From Streptomyces roseifaciens (GTDB taxonomy: Bacteria > Actinomycetota > Actinomycetes > Streptomycetales > Streptomycetaceae): a stretch of DNA of 64,000 nt. Position numbers and translations under genes: made by a program. This document shows, piece by piece, positions 52,813 through 61,518 of the stretch (within the stretch, counting starts at the first letter, position 1; every line of letters begins with the position of its first letter). Under the pieces are notes generated by a model. It had not been told where the DNA came from, did not search any database, and saw nothing but the letters and a program-made list of their open reading frames with translations. The stretch is from positions 310,001 to 374,000 of the forward strand of contig NZ_LNBE01000003.1 of the NCBI RefSeq assembly GCF_001445655.1. Reading direction: 5' to 3'.

Positions 52813-54042
52813 ATGGCATCACACAAGCGCACCGGCCGGCGACGGACCGTCCTGGCGATATCCGCCGCAGCCGCCGTCACCGCCGGAGCCACGCTCATGG
52901 CTCTGCCGGCCGGCGCCGCCCCCGCCCCCGAAGGGACCGTCTACGGCACCAACGCCAAGGGCGCGATCGAGGGCAGCTACATCGTCATGCTGAAGGACGG
53001 CAAGGGCGCCGTCGGCGCGAAGTCCGTCTCCGCGCAGGGCGGCGACCTCGCCGAGCGCTACGGCGGCAAGCTCGGCCGCACCTACGACTCGGCGATCCAC
53101 GGCTTCTCCGCCAGCGGTCTGGACGAGACGGAGGCCAAGCGCCTCGCGGCCGACCCCGCGGTCGAGAAGGTCGTCCAGAACCACCGCTTCACCGCCAGCG
53201 CCACCCAGGAGGCCCCACCCTCCTGGGGCCTGGACCGCATCGACCAGGCCGAGACCAAGGGCGACGGCAAGTACGCCTACCCCGACGGCGCCGGCGAGGG
53301 CGTCACCGCGTACGTCATCGACACCGGTGTCCACATCAGCCACAAGGACTTCGGGGGCCGCGCCTCCTTCGGCTTCAACGCCGTCGACAAGAGCGACAAG
53401 GCCGAGGACGACAACGGCCACGGCACCCACGTGGCGGGCACCATCGCCGGCACGGCGCACGGCGTCGCCAAGAAGGCCAAGATCGTGGCCGTCAAGGTCC
53501 TGGACGGCCAGGGCTCCGGCTCCACCGAGCAGGTCGTCGCCGGCATCGACTGGGTCACCAAGAACCACAAGGGTCCCTCGGTCGCCAACATGAGCCTCGG
53601 CGGCGGCGCGGACGAGGCGCTCGACGCGGCCGTGCAGAAGGCGATCGCCTCCGGCGTCACCTTCGCCATCGCGGCGGGCAACGAGTCCTCCGACGCGGGC
53701 AACAGCTCCCCGGCCCGGGTGAAGGAGGCCATCACGGTCGCCTCCACCACGAAGGACGACCAGCAGTCGGACTTCTCCAACTTCGGCAGCGTGGTCGACC
53801 TCTACGCTCCCGGCTCGGAGATCACCTCCGACTGGAACGACAGCGACTCCGGCACCAAGACCATCTCCGGTACGTCGATGGCCACTCCGCACGTCGCGGG
53901 TGCCGCCGCCGTCTACCTCGGCGCCCACAAGGACGCCACCCCGGAGCAGGTCGCGGGTGCGCTCGTCAAGGGCGCGACCCCCGACAAGGTCTCCAACCCG
54001 AGCACGGGCACGCCCAACAAGCTGCTGAAGGTCACCGAGTAG
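52813..54042 (+). CDS. Secreted S8 family serine protease (subtilisin-like)
   Basis: Preproprotein of 409 residues. A signal peptide (basic KRTGRRR then a hydrophobic stretch, cleavage near Ala-Gly-Ala-Ala at 33-36) is followed by an inhibitor I9 propeptide (about 45-130) and the catalytic domain with D170 (VIDTGVH), H203 (NGHGTHVAG) and S355 (GTSMATPHVAG). GAGGAGG lies 10 bases before the ATG. It would be secreted, self-cleave its propeptide and digest external protein. A palindrome sits in its putative promoter, and a strong hairpin follows the stop. Confidence 0.96.
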   Translation: MASHKRTGRRRTVLAISAAAAVTAGATLMALPAGAAPAPEGTVYGTNAKGAIEGSYIVMLKDGKGAVGAKSVSAQGGDLAERYGGKLGRTYDSAIHGFSASGLDETEAKRLAADPAVEKVVQNHRFTASATQEAPPSWGLDRIDQAETKGDGKYAYPDGAGEGVTAYVIDTGVHISHKDFGGRASFGFNAVDKSDKAEDDNGHGTHVAGTIAGTAHGVAKKAKIVAVKVLDGQGSGSTEQVVAGIDWVTKNHKGPSVANMSLGGGADEALDAAVQKAIASGVTFAIAAGNESSDAGNSSPARVKEAITVASTTKDDQQSDFSNFGSVVDLYAPGSEITSDWNDSDSGTKTISGTSMATPHVAGAAAVYLGAHKDATPEQVAGALVKGATPDKVSNPSTGTPNKLLKVTE

Positions 54043-54060
54043 CAGCTCCAGCCCATCGGC

Positions 54061-54098
54061 CGGCCGCCGCTCCCCACCCCCACGGGGAGCGGCGGCCG
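54061..54098 (+). terminator. 15-bp hairpin after the S8 protease gene
   Basis: Perfect arms CGGCCGCCGCTCCCC (54061-54075) and GGGGAGCGGCGGCCG (54084-54098) with the loop ACCCCCAC, 18 bases after the stop. Confidence 0.85.
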
Positions 54099-54209
54099 TG
54101 GTCGTTCCCGGACTTCCGGGCGAGATCGCCCGGAAACCCGCCTGGTTAAGCTCCCGTCATCACACGAGCCTCAATCACCACATGAGCCTCAAGAAGACAG
54201 GAGTCCAGC

Positions 54210-54884
54210 GTGACGGCGGCGATACTCGGATTCACCCTCTTCTCCCTCCTGGTGGCCATGGCACCGGGCCCGGACACCCTCCTGGTCCTGCGCAACTGCC
54301 TGCGCGGCGGCCGCCGCACGGGCAGCGCCACCGCCCTCGGTGCGGCCGTCGGCTCGCTGGCCTGGGGCGTGGCCGCGGCGTTCGGTCTCGCGGCGGCGCT
54401 GCAGCGCTGGGACGCGGCCTTCACCGTCGTCCGGCTCGCGGGCGCCGCGTACCTCGTGTTCCTCGGCGCCCAGGCCCTGTGGGCCCACCGCCCGCGCCGC
54501 GGAGGCGGCTCCGGTGCGTCCGGCGATTCCGGCGGGTCCGGGGCCGCGGCGCTGCAGGAGCAGGCCTCCGCCGCCCCCGCGCCGCGCGCGGCCGAGGCGT
54601 TTCGCCAGGGCCTGCTGAGCTGCCTGCTCAACCCCAAGGTCGGCGTCTTCTTCGTCGCCGTCGTCCCCCAGTTCCTGCCCGAGGGCGGCTCGCCGTTCGG
54701 GGTGACCCTGCTCTTCGGCGTGATCGACGCGGTCGTGGCCGCGGTGTGGATGCTGCTCGTCGCGGTCTGCGCCGCGCGCATGATCACCTGGCTGCGCCGC
54801 CCCCGCGTCGGCCGCAACCTCGAACGCGCCACGGGGGGCGTCCTGGTGGCCCTGGGCATCGGCACGGCGGCGGAGACGGTCTGA
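54210..54884 (+). CDS. LysE family translocator
   Basis: Inner-membrane exporter of 224 residues with about six helices. The conserved FSLLVAMAPGPDTLLVLRN in helix 1 and NPKVGVFFVAVVPQF in the second half are those of the RhtB/LysE family that exports amino acids or derivatives. A Gly/Ser/Ala-rich cytoplasmic loop (about 97-130) is longer than usual. GTG 54210 has GGAG upstream. Twin GAGCCTCAA direct repeats occur in the leader (about 54167 and 54185). Substrate unknown. Confidence 0.92.
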   Translation: MTAAILGFTLFSLLVAMAPGPDTLLVLRNCLRGGRRTGSATALGAAVGSLAWGVAAAFGLAAALQRWDAAFTVVRLAGAAYLVFLGAQALWAHRPRRGGGSGASGDSGGSGAAALQEQASAAPAPRAAEAFRQGLLSCLLNPKVGVFFVAVVPQFLPEGGSPFGVTLLFGVIDAVVAAVWMLLVAVCAARMITWLRRPRVGRNLERATGGVLVALGIGTAAETV

Positions 54885-54942
54885 GGCCGCGTCAGGTACG
54901 AGAGCCGGGGCGCGAGCCGGGGACGGAAGCCGGCGGTGGACG

Positions 54943-55782
54943 TCAGGGACGGAAGTCGGCGGCGTGGTCCTCCACCCACGTGGCGAACGTACGCGCCGGA
55001 CGGCCCGTCAGCTCCTCCACGCCTCCCGCGAGCCTGCCCGGCTTGCCGTCGGACGACTTCCAGAAGGAGAGCAGCGCGTCGGCGAAGTGCCCGGGCAGGT
55101 GGGGGCCCGCGGCCTCCTTCCAGGCCTCGGGCGAGACGGGGTTGACGGTCACGGGCACGCCCGCGACGCGCGAGATCTGCTCGGCCTGGTCGAGGAAGGT
55201 CAGGACTTCCGGGCCACTGAGCGTGTACGCGCCGCCCTGGCGCGCGGGGTCGGTGAGGACGGTGAACGCCGCCTCGGCCAGGTCCTGTTCGTGGATGGGG
55301 TCGGTGTATGCGCCGGGGTAGGGCAGGTCCACCGTGCCGGTGGCCTTGACGGAGCGGGTCCAGCCCAGCGTGTTGGTGGCGAAGACGCCCGGCCGCAGGA
55401 ACGTCGCGGTGACCGGCCCGGCGGCCAGGGCCTGCTCGGCCTCCCGGTGCGGGCGGGCGACGGGGTGCGTGGCGGCGTCGGGGTAGTGCACGGAGCTCGA
55501 CGACAGCAGCACGATGTGCCGGACGCCGGCGTCCGCGGCCGCCCGTGCGAAGGCGGCGGTGTGCGAGGCCTCCGCGTACAGGAACACGGACGCGACGCCG
55601 TCGAGCGCCGCGCGGAAGGTCTCCGGCTCGTCGAGCGCGAGGCGCATCGAGGGGACGCCGTCCGGCAGTGTGAGCTCGCCGGGGGTGCGGGAGGCCGCCC
55701 GGACGGCGTGGCCCCGGGCGTGCAGGATGTCGATGAGTGCGCGGCCGACGCGGCCGCGGCTGCCGGTGACGAGGGTGGTCAT
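54943..55782 (-). CDS. NAD(P)-binding oxidoreductase, NmrA/atypical SDR family
   Basis: Protein of 279 residues. The Rossmann motif TGSRGRVGRALID is at residues 6-18; HIVLLSSSSVHYPD and EQALAAGPVTATFLRPGVF are typical of NmrA-like quinone-sensing or reducing proteins (QorB type). The usual YxxxK pair is not obvious. It is divergent from a MarR gene, and the 159-base spacer contains two copies of a 16-bp operator, so it is probably repressed by that MarR and induced by its ligand. Confidence 0.9.
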   Translation of the reverse strand: MTTLVTGSRGRVGRALIDILHARGHAVRAASRTPGELTLPDGVPSMRLALDEPETFRAALDGVASVFLYAEASHTAAFARAAADAGVRHIVLLSSSSVHYPDAATHPVARPHREAEQALAAGPVTATFLRPGVFATNTLGWTRSVKATGTVDLPYPGAYTDPIHEQDLAEAAFTVLTDPARQGGAYTLSGPEVLTFLDQAEQISRVAGVPVTVNPVSPEAWKEAAGPHLPGHFADALLSFWKSSDGKPGRLAGGVEELTGRPARTFATWVEDHAADFRP

Positions 55783-55865
55783 GTCCTCGGGTGCCCTTCT
55801 GGGAGACGCAGGCGGTGCAGGGAATGCACGGCGTGCGAGGAATACGTAAGATGCCCGCGAGACGC

Positions 55866-55913
55866 ACATTGCGTCGCGCAATCATTGTGGTGCGCAGACA
55901 TTGCGTCGCGCAA
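55866..55913. promoter_or_regulatory. Twin MarR operators ACATTGCGTCGCGCAA
   Basis: Identical 16-base copies at 55866-55881 and 55898-55913, exactly 32 bases apart (three helical turns). Each contains the inverted repeat TTGCG-TCG-CGCAA; the first extends to ATTGCG/CGCAAT. They lie between the divergent oxidoreductase and MarR starts. Confidence 0.75.
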
Positions 55914-55941
55914 GCATTTTCCGGAAGGGCGGAGCGGGCCG

Positions 55942-56445
55942 GTGCCGAAGCGTGCGGAGCTGGTGGATCGGATCAAGGAAGAGAGCCGCCGGCACTACGC
56001 CGCCTGGACGCTCTTCAACCAGGCCATGGCCGACCACCTCGGCCTCCACCCCACCGACCTGCAGTGCCTCAACCTGCTCGCCATGGAGCGCGAGCCGCTG
56101 AGCACCGGCGAGGTCGCCCGGCTCGCGGGCCTCACCCCCGGCTCGGCCACCCGCCTCGTGGACCGGCTGGAGAAGGCCGGCCTCGTGGAGCGCCGCGCCG
56201 ACCCCGGCGATCGCCGCCGCGCCCTGGTGGCCCTGGCTCCGGCGGCGCAGAGCCGCATCGCCGCGGCCTGGGACGTGCCGGGCGGCGCCTTCCGGGCGGT
56301 CCTCGACGGCTACCGGGACGAGGAGCTCGCCGTCATCGGCGACTACCTGCGCAAGGGCTCGGAGGTCGGCCTCGCTCAGGCCGAACGCCTGCGGGCGGCC
56401 GGCCGGGCCGGGGAGAGCACGCCCCCCGCCGCTGCCTCCTCGTAA
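55942..56445 (+). CDS. MarR family transcriptional regulator
   Basis: Regulator of 167 residues: helix-turn-helix LSTGEVARLAGLTPGSATRL and a wing with DPGDRRRALV. GTG 55942 follows GGAGCGG. The C-terminal tail (Ala/Gly/Ser-rich) is encoded over the antisense 3' end of the sirohydrochlorin chelatase gene (70-base overlap). Twin palindromes upstream suggest autoregulation and control of the divergent oxidoreductase. The ligand is unknown. Confidence 0.9.
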   Translation: MPKRAELVDRIKEESRRHYAAWTLFNQAMADHLGLHPTDLQCLNLLAMEREPLSTGEVARLAGLTPGSATRLVDRLEKAGLVERRADPGDRRRALVALAPAAQSRIAAAWDVPGGAFRAVLDGYRDEELAVIGDYLRKGSEVGLAQAERLRAAGRAGESTPPAAASS

Positions 56446-57152
56446 CGGCGCACCACCAGCGCCACCACCTCCGGCGCCGCCCCCAGCACGTCCGCCAGGA
56501 CGTCCGCGCCGCCCTCCACGGCTCCCCGCGCGATGCGGTCCGGCAGCCGGCCGGGTGCGAGGACGTACGGGGCGACCGCCACCCGGCGCGCCCCCTCGGC
56601 GCGCAGGGCCCGCACGGCGTCCGCCACGTGCGGCGGGGAGGCGGAGGCGAACGCGGGCCGCACGGCGCACCAACCGGTACGCCGCCACTCCCGCGCGATT
56701 TCTGCGATCACCGCGTTCGCCTCCGGGTCGGAGGAGCCCGCCGAGGCCAGGACGACCCCGGTCGGGCGCCGGTCGCCGAGCGGCAGACCGGCTTGCCGCA
56801 GCCGCCGCTCCAGGGCGGCCGTCAGCAGGGGAGCGGGCCCCAGCACCTGAGCCCGCGTCACGTTCAGGCCCGGCAGCCCCGCCGTCGCCGCCCGCAGCAC
56901 GGCCGGGATGTCGGCCTTGGCGTGGAAGGCGCGGGTCAGCAGCAGGGGCACGGCGACGACGTCGCGCACCCCCTCCGCCGCCAGCCGCTCCAGCACCCGA
57001 GGCACGCTCGGCACGCAGAAGTCGAGGAAGCCCACCTCGACCCGGAGCCCGGGCCGCGCCGCGGCCACCCGCGCACGCAGCTCCAGGACGGTGGCCGCGT
57101 GGCGCGGGTCGCGGCTGCCGTGGGCGACGAGGAGCAGGGGCGCTGGAGTCAT
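56376..57152 (-). CDS. Sirohydrochlorin chelatase (CbiX/SirB-like, two-domain)
   Basis: Protein of 258 residues made of two CbiX-type halves. Metal/tetrapyrrole His residues lie in LLLVAHGSRDPR (N-terminal) and LLLTRAFHAKADIP. It inserts Fe(II) into sirohydrochlorin to make sirohaem, or Co for cobalamin. Its place at the end of the sulfur cluster points to sirohaem for the sulfite reductase. The ATG overlaps the stop of the ssuC-like permease (ATGA). The last 70 bases overlap the convergent MarR gene. Confidence 0.9.
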   Translation of the reverse strand: MTPAPLLLVAHGSRDPRHAATVLELRARVAAARPGLRVEVGFLDFCVPSVPRVLERLAAEGVRDVVAVPLLLTRAFHAKADIPAVLRAATAGLPGLNVTRAQVLGPAPLLTAALERRLRQAGLPLGDRRPTGVVLASAGSSDPEANAVIAEIAREWRRTGWCAVRPAFASASPPHVADAVRALRAEGARRVAVAPYVLAPGRLPDRIARGAVEGGADVLADVLGAAPEVVALVVRRYEEAAAGGVLSPARPAARRRSA

Positions 57153-58051
57153 CGGTTCGCCGCGGCCAGTCCGCGCGTCCGCAGCACCCGGCGCTCCAGC
57201 GGGCTGAAGACGGCCAGGTCGATGGCGATGCCGACGAAGAGGATGAGGAGGATGCCGAGGAGCACCCCCGGCATGTCGGAGTCGGTGCGCGCGTTCTCCA
57301 GGTACTGGCCGAGCCCCAGGCCGAGGTCGGGGGAGGAGGCGATGAGCTCGGCGGCCATCAGGGACCGCCAGGAGAACGCCCAGCCCTGCTTGAGCCCCGC
57401 GATGTAGCCGGGGAGCGCTGCGGGCAGCAGGACGTGCCGGGCGCCGCGCAGCCCCGTGGCGCCCATGGTGCGGCCCGCCCGCAGGTACAGCGGCGGCACC
57501 TGGTCGATGCCGGACACCAGGCCGTTGGCGATGGAGGGCACCGCGCCCAGCAGGATCACCGCGTACATCGCCGCGTCGGTGATGCCCAGCCAGATCACCG
57601 CCGCGGGCACCCAGGCGACAGACGGCAGCGACTGCAGCCCGGACAGGACGGGGCCGAGCGCGGCCCGGACGAACTTCACGCGCGCGACGAGCAGGCCGAG
57701 CGGCGTGCCGAGGGCGAGCGCCGCGGCGAAGCCCAGCAGGCCGCGCGAGACGGACGTCCAGACGATGTCCAGGAGCGTGCCCCGCAGCCACAGCTCCTGC
57801 AGGCTGTGCCACACCGCGGACGGGTCGGGCAGCTTGTAGTCGTCGGTGACCTCCGCGACCACCAGCAGTTTCCAGACCGCGAGGACCAGGACGACGGCCG
57901 TCAGGGGCGGCAGCACCTTGTGGAGCAGCACCTGGGCGAAGGGGGCGCGCCGGACCTCCACCGCGTCCAGGGCGTCGAGCCCGGCCTCCAGGCCGGCGAG
58001 GTCGTGCGGGCTGCCGGAGGCGCTCCGGGCGCCCGTCTCAGTGCCGGCCAT
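57149..58051 (-). CDS. ssuC: ABC transporter permease, sulfonate/taurine type
   Basis: Permease of 300 residues with a variable cytoplasmic N-terminus (1-45), then six helices. The ABC docking loop is ELIASSPDLGLGLGQYLENA (EAA motif). It belongs to the SsuC/TauC/NrtB group importing sulfonates, taurine or nitrate; context with cys genes favours alkanesulfonates. ATG 58051 overlaps the 3' end of the ATPase gene by 14 bases. The symbol is by family and context. Confidence 0.88.
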   Translation of the reverse strand: MAGTETGARSASGSPHDLAGLEAGLDALDAVEVRRAPFAQVLLHKVLPPLTAVVLVLAVWKLLVVAEVTDDYKLPDPSAVWHSLQELWLRGTLLDIVWTSVSRGLLGFAAALALGTPLGLLVARVKFVRAALGPVLSGLQSLPSVAWVPAAVIWLGITDAAMYAVILLGAVPSIANGLVSGIDQVPPLYLRAGRTMGATGLRGARHVLLPAALPGYIAGLKQGWAFSWRSLMAAELIASSPDLGLGLGQYLENARTDSDMPGVLLGILLILFVGIAIDLAVFSPLERRVLRTRGLAAANR

Positions 58052-58841
58052 GGCGGCGGATCTCCCCACGCAGTTCTTCGGTGATCTCGACGGACAGGTC
58101 CGCCACCGCCGCGTCCTCGATGCGGCGGGGCTGGGGTATGTCCACGGCCCACTGCCGGGCCACCCGCCCCGGCCGCGAGGACAGCAGCACGACGCGCTCC
58201 GCGAGCCGCACCGCCTCGCGGACGTTGTGGGTGACGAACAGCACCGACAGCGACGTCTCGGACCAGATGCGGGTCAGCTCGTGGTGCAGGACGTCCCGGG
58301 TGATGGCGTCCAGCGCCGCGAACGGCTCGTCCATCAGCAGGACCTGGCTGTCCTGCGCCAGGGCGCGGGCGAGGGCGACGCGCTGCCGCATGCCGCCCGA
58401 CAGCTCGTGCACCCGCTTGCCGTACGCGCCGGAGAGCCGTACGAGCTCCAGGAGCCGCTCCGCCTCCGGCCGCCGCTCCGCGCGCGGCACCCCGCGCAGC
58501 CGCAGCGCCAGCTCGATGTTGCGGCCCGCGGTGAGCCAGGGGAACAGCGCGTGCTCCTGGAACATCAGCGCCGGGCGGCCGCCGGGCACGTCGATGGTGC
58601 CGGCGGTCGGCCGGTCCAGGCCCGCCACCAGGTTCAGCAGCGTGGACTTGCCGCAGCCCGAGGCCCCCAGGAGGCACACGAACTCGCCGGGGCGCACCTC
58701 CAGGGAGATGTCGTCCAGCACGGGCTGGGCCGCGCCGGGCCGGCCGAAGGACTTGTGGACGTGCTCGATCCTGACCGCCGCGGACTCGCGGTCCGCGAGC
58801 GCGGTCGCGCCGGTCTTGTCGGTCGTCAGTGCCGGGGCCAT
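58038..58841 (-). CDS. ssuB: ABC transporter ATP-binding protein, sulfonate/taurine type
   Basis: ATPase of 267 residues: Walker A LGASGCGKST, Q-loop LMFQEHALFPWLT, signature LSGGMRQR, Walker B LLMDEPFAALDA, H-loop FVTHNVREA. These are the standard forms of SsuB/TauB/NrtD. It lies between the binding-protein and permease genes of the same system and 44 bases after the former. Confidence 0.92.
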   Translation of the reverse strand: MAPALTTDKTGATALADRESAAVRIEHVHKSFGRPGAAQPVLDDISLEVRPGEFVCLLGASGCGKSTLLNLVAGLDRPTAGTIDVPGGRPALMFQEHALFPWLTAGRNIELALRLRGVPRAERRPEAERLLELVRLSGAYGKRVHELSGGMRQRVALARALAQDSQVLLMDEPFAALDAITRDVLHHELTRIWSETSLSVLFVTHNVREAVRLAERVVLLSSRPGRVARQWAVDIPQPRRIEDAAVADLSVEITEELRGEIRRHGRH

Positions 58842-58885
58842 CCGGTCACCTCCTGGGGATGGGGCGGGATACGACGGGCGGGCGG

Positions 58886-60013
58886 CTACTGCTTGCCGAG
58901 CTTCGCGGCGGTCACCGCGGGCCTGCCCTCGGCCTTGAGAACCTTGTTGAGCACGGTCAGGTCGTAGATTCCCGAAAGGTCCGGCTTCTCCAGCAGCCCG
59001 GCCTTGACGGCGTGATCGGCCTCCGCCTCCAGCGACGCGGCCAGCGGGTCGTCGAGGACCTCGATGGACTTCCAGGCCGGGTCGATGATCGCGGCCGGCA
59101 GCTCCTTGCCGGAGAGCTTCTTCAGCGCCGCGTTCGCCGAGCCCTTGGCCTTCTCCGGGTTCGCCTTGATCCAGGCGTTCGTCCTCACCGAGCCGCGCAG
59201 CACGGCCTCGACCACGTCGGGGTGCGCGTCGAGGAACTTCTGCGACACGATCACATTGGTGATGACGAACTTCCCGTCCGGCCACAGCGAGGACTCGTCC
59301 AGGAGCACCTTGCCGCCCTCGGAGACCAGCTTCGAGGCGGTCGGCTCGGGCACCCACGCGCCGTCCACCGAGCCGGACTTGAAGGCGTCGGGAGTCACCT
59401 TGTTGTCCGTGCGGACGACCGAGACGTCGCCCTTGCCGCTCTGCGGGTCGACCTTCCAGCCCTTCTCCGCGATCCAGTGGAGGAACGCCACGTCCTGGGT
59501 GTTGCCCTTCTGCGGGGTGGCGATCCGCTTGCCCTTGACGTCGTCCGGGGAGGAGATCTTCTTCGGGTCGACGACCAGCTTCACGCCGCCCGACGCCGAG
59601 CCCGAGACGATGCGCAGGCTCTTGCCCTTGGACTTCACGTAGCCGTTGATCGCGGGCGACGGGCCGATCCAGCCGATGTCGATCGAGCCCGCGTTGAGCG
59701 CCTCGATCTCGGACGGGCCCGCGTTGAACGTCGTCGAGCGGAGCTTCGTGCCGCCCAGCTCCTTCTGGAGCAGCCCCTCCTGCTCGCCGACCAGCGGCGT
59801 GGCGTGGGTGATGTTGGGGAAGTAGCCGATCCGGACGGTGTCCGCCGACAGCTTCTTCCCCTCCGCGTTCTTCCCCGCGGTGGAGCCGGACCCGGTGGTG
59901 CCGGAGTCCTTCTCCGATCCGTAGCCGCAGGCGCCGAGGGCGCCGATCAGCAGGGGCAGGGCGGCGACGGCGGCGAGTGCGCGGCGGCGGGCGGAGCGGG
60001 CGGCGGCGGGCAC
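58886..60013 (-). CDS. ssuA: ABC transporter substrate-binding lipoprotein, sulfonate type
   Basis: Lipoprotein of 375 residues. A basic n-region and a hydrophobic core end in the lipobox LGAC; a Ser/Gly/Thr linker follows. The fold starts at VRIGYFPNITHATPLV, with NAGPSEIEALNAGSIDIGWI, which is diagnostic of the SsuA/TauA/NrtA family. GTG 60013 follows GAGAGGAC. There is a 174-base gap to cysN upstream, so it may have its own promoter. Ligand: most likely a sulfonate or sulfate ester. Confidence 0.9.
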   Translation of the reverse strand: MPAAARSARRRALAAVAALPLLIGALGACGYGSEKDSGTTGSGSTAGKNAEGKKLSADTVRIGYFPNITHATPLVGEQEGLLQKELGGTKLRSTTFNAGPSEIEALNAGSIDIGWIGPSPAINGYVKSKGKSLRIVSGSASGGVKLVVDPKKISSPDDVKGKRIATPQKGNTQDVAFLHWIAEKGWKVDPQSGKGDVSVVRTDNKVTPDAFKSGSVDGAWVPEPTASKLVSEGGKVLLDESSLWPDGKFVITNVIVSQKFLDAHPDVVEAVLRGSVRTNAWIKANPEKAKGSANAALKKLSGKELPAAIIDPAWKSIEVLDDPLAASLEAEADHAVKAGLLEKPDLSGIYDLTVLNKVLKAEGRPAVTAAKLGKQ

Positions 60014-60187
60014 GGGGGGTCCTCTCGACGGGCCGGGGTACGGCTAGGGGACGCCCGGCGCTTCGGCGGGGCGTAAGGGAAGTGACTGGTACGGGAAGGG
60101 GCGGGGTGCTGACGCCGTCGGTACGGGCGTCAGCACGCACATCGGCCGATGCCGCCCGCCGAGCCGTTCGCGATCGCTGCCGTCATC

Positions 60188-61516
60188 TCAGAAGTCCCAT
60201 CCCTCGTCGCCGGACGGCTCCCCGGGCCCCGCCGCGAACGCCTCGCCCGCCATGCCGGCGGTCAGCGTTGTGCCGTCGCCGGGGTCGATGAGGAGGAAGG
60301 AGCCGGTGTGGCGGGAGCCGGCGTAGGGGTCGAGGGCGAGCGGCTCGGCGGTGCGCAGCGTGACGCGCCCGATGTCGTTGGCCTCCAGGCGGCCCGGCGC
60401 GGGGTGCTGGGAGAGGTCGTCGAGGGTCAGGCGGGAGGGGATGTCCTTGACGAGGGCCCGGACGGTGCGGGTGGTGTGCTTGAGCAGGACGCGGGCGCCG
60501 GGGAGGAGCGGCTGGTCGGCGAGGTGGCAGACGGTGGCCTCGACGTCCCGGGTGACCTGCGGCGCGCCGGCGGTGGGGGCGATGAGGTCGCCGCGGGAGA
60601 CGTCGAGGTCGTCGGCGAGGCGCACGGTCACCGACTGCGGCGCCCAGGCCACGTCGACGCTCTGGCCGAGCGCGTCGATGGCGGCGATCGTGCTCGTGCG
60701 CCCCGACGGCAGGACGGTGACGGGCTCGCCGACGCGCAGCACCCCGGAGGCGATCTGCCCCGCGTAGCCGCGGTAGTCGGGGTGCTCGGCCGTCTGCGGC
60801 CTGATCGTGTACTGGACGGGGAAGCGCGCGGGGTCGGCGGTGGGGTCGGTGACGACGGGCACCGTCTCCAGGTACTCCAGGACGGTGGGGCCGCCGTACC
60901 AGTCCATGTGCGCGGAGGGCGCCACCACGTTGTCCCCGGCGAGCGCGGAGACGGGGATGGCCGTGACCTCGGGGACGCCCAGCCCGCTCGCGTAGGCGGT
61001 GAACTCCTCGGCGATGGCTGCGAAGACGGGCTCCGCGTAGCCGGCGAGGTCCATCTTGTTGACGGCGAGGACGACGTGCGGGACGCGCAGGAGTGCCGCG
61101 ACGGCGGCGTGGCGGCGGGTCTGCTCGACGACGCCGTTGCGGGCGTCGACGAGGACGACGGCGGCCTGGGCGGTGGACGCCCCGGTGACCATGTTGCGCG
61201 TGTACTGCACGTGGCCGGGGGTGTCGGCGAGGATGAAGCGCCGCCGGGGAGTGGCGAAGTAGCGGTAGGCGACGTCGATGGTGATGCCCTGCTCGCGCTC
61301 GGCGCGCAGGCCGTCCGTCAGCAGCGCCAGGTCCGGGGCGCCGGCGCCGCGGCTGCGGGAGGCGTGCTCGACGGCCTCCAGCTGGTCGGCCAGGACGGAC
61401 TTGGAGTCGTGCAGGAGGCGGCCGACCAGCGTGGACTTGCCGTCGTCGACGGATCCGGCGGTGGCGAAGCGCAGCAGCGAGGTCGCGGCCGTGGTCGTGT
61501 CGGTCACAGTGCTCAT
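60188..61516 (-). CDS. cysN: Sulfate adenylyltransferase subunit 1 (GTPase)
   Basis: GTP-driven subunit of ATP sulfurylase, 442 residues: G1 AGSVDDGKST, G3 DTPGH, G4 NKMD, and EF-Tu-like beta-barrel domains at the C-terminus. With CysD it activates sulfate to APS. It is not fused to CysC, which has its own gene here. Its ATG lies 2 bases after the cysD stop, so the two are tightly coupled. Confidence 0.97.
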   Translation of the reverse strand: MSTVTDTTTAATSLLRFATAGSVDDGKSTLVGRLLHDSKSVLADQLEAVEHASRSRGAGAPDLALLTDGLRAEREQGITIDVAYRYFATPRRRFILADTPGHVQYTRNMVTGASTAQAAVVLVDARNGVVEQTRRHAAVAALLRVPHVVLAVNKMDLAGYAEPVFAAIAEEFTAYASGLGVPEVTAIPVSALAGDNVVAPSAHMDWYGGPTVLEYLETVPVVTDPTADPARFPVQYTIRPQTAEHPDYRGYAGQIASGVLRVGEPVTVLPSGRTSTIAAIDALGQSVDVAWAPQSVTVRLADDLDVSRGDLIAPTAGAPQVTRDVEATVCHLADQPLLPGARVLLKHTTRTVRALVKDIPSRLTLDDLSQHPAPGRLEANDIGRVTLRTAEPLALDPYAGSRHTGSFLLIDPGDGTTLTAGMAGEAFAAGPGEPSGDEGWDF

Positions 61517-61518
61517 GG

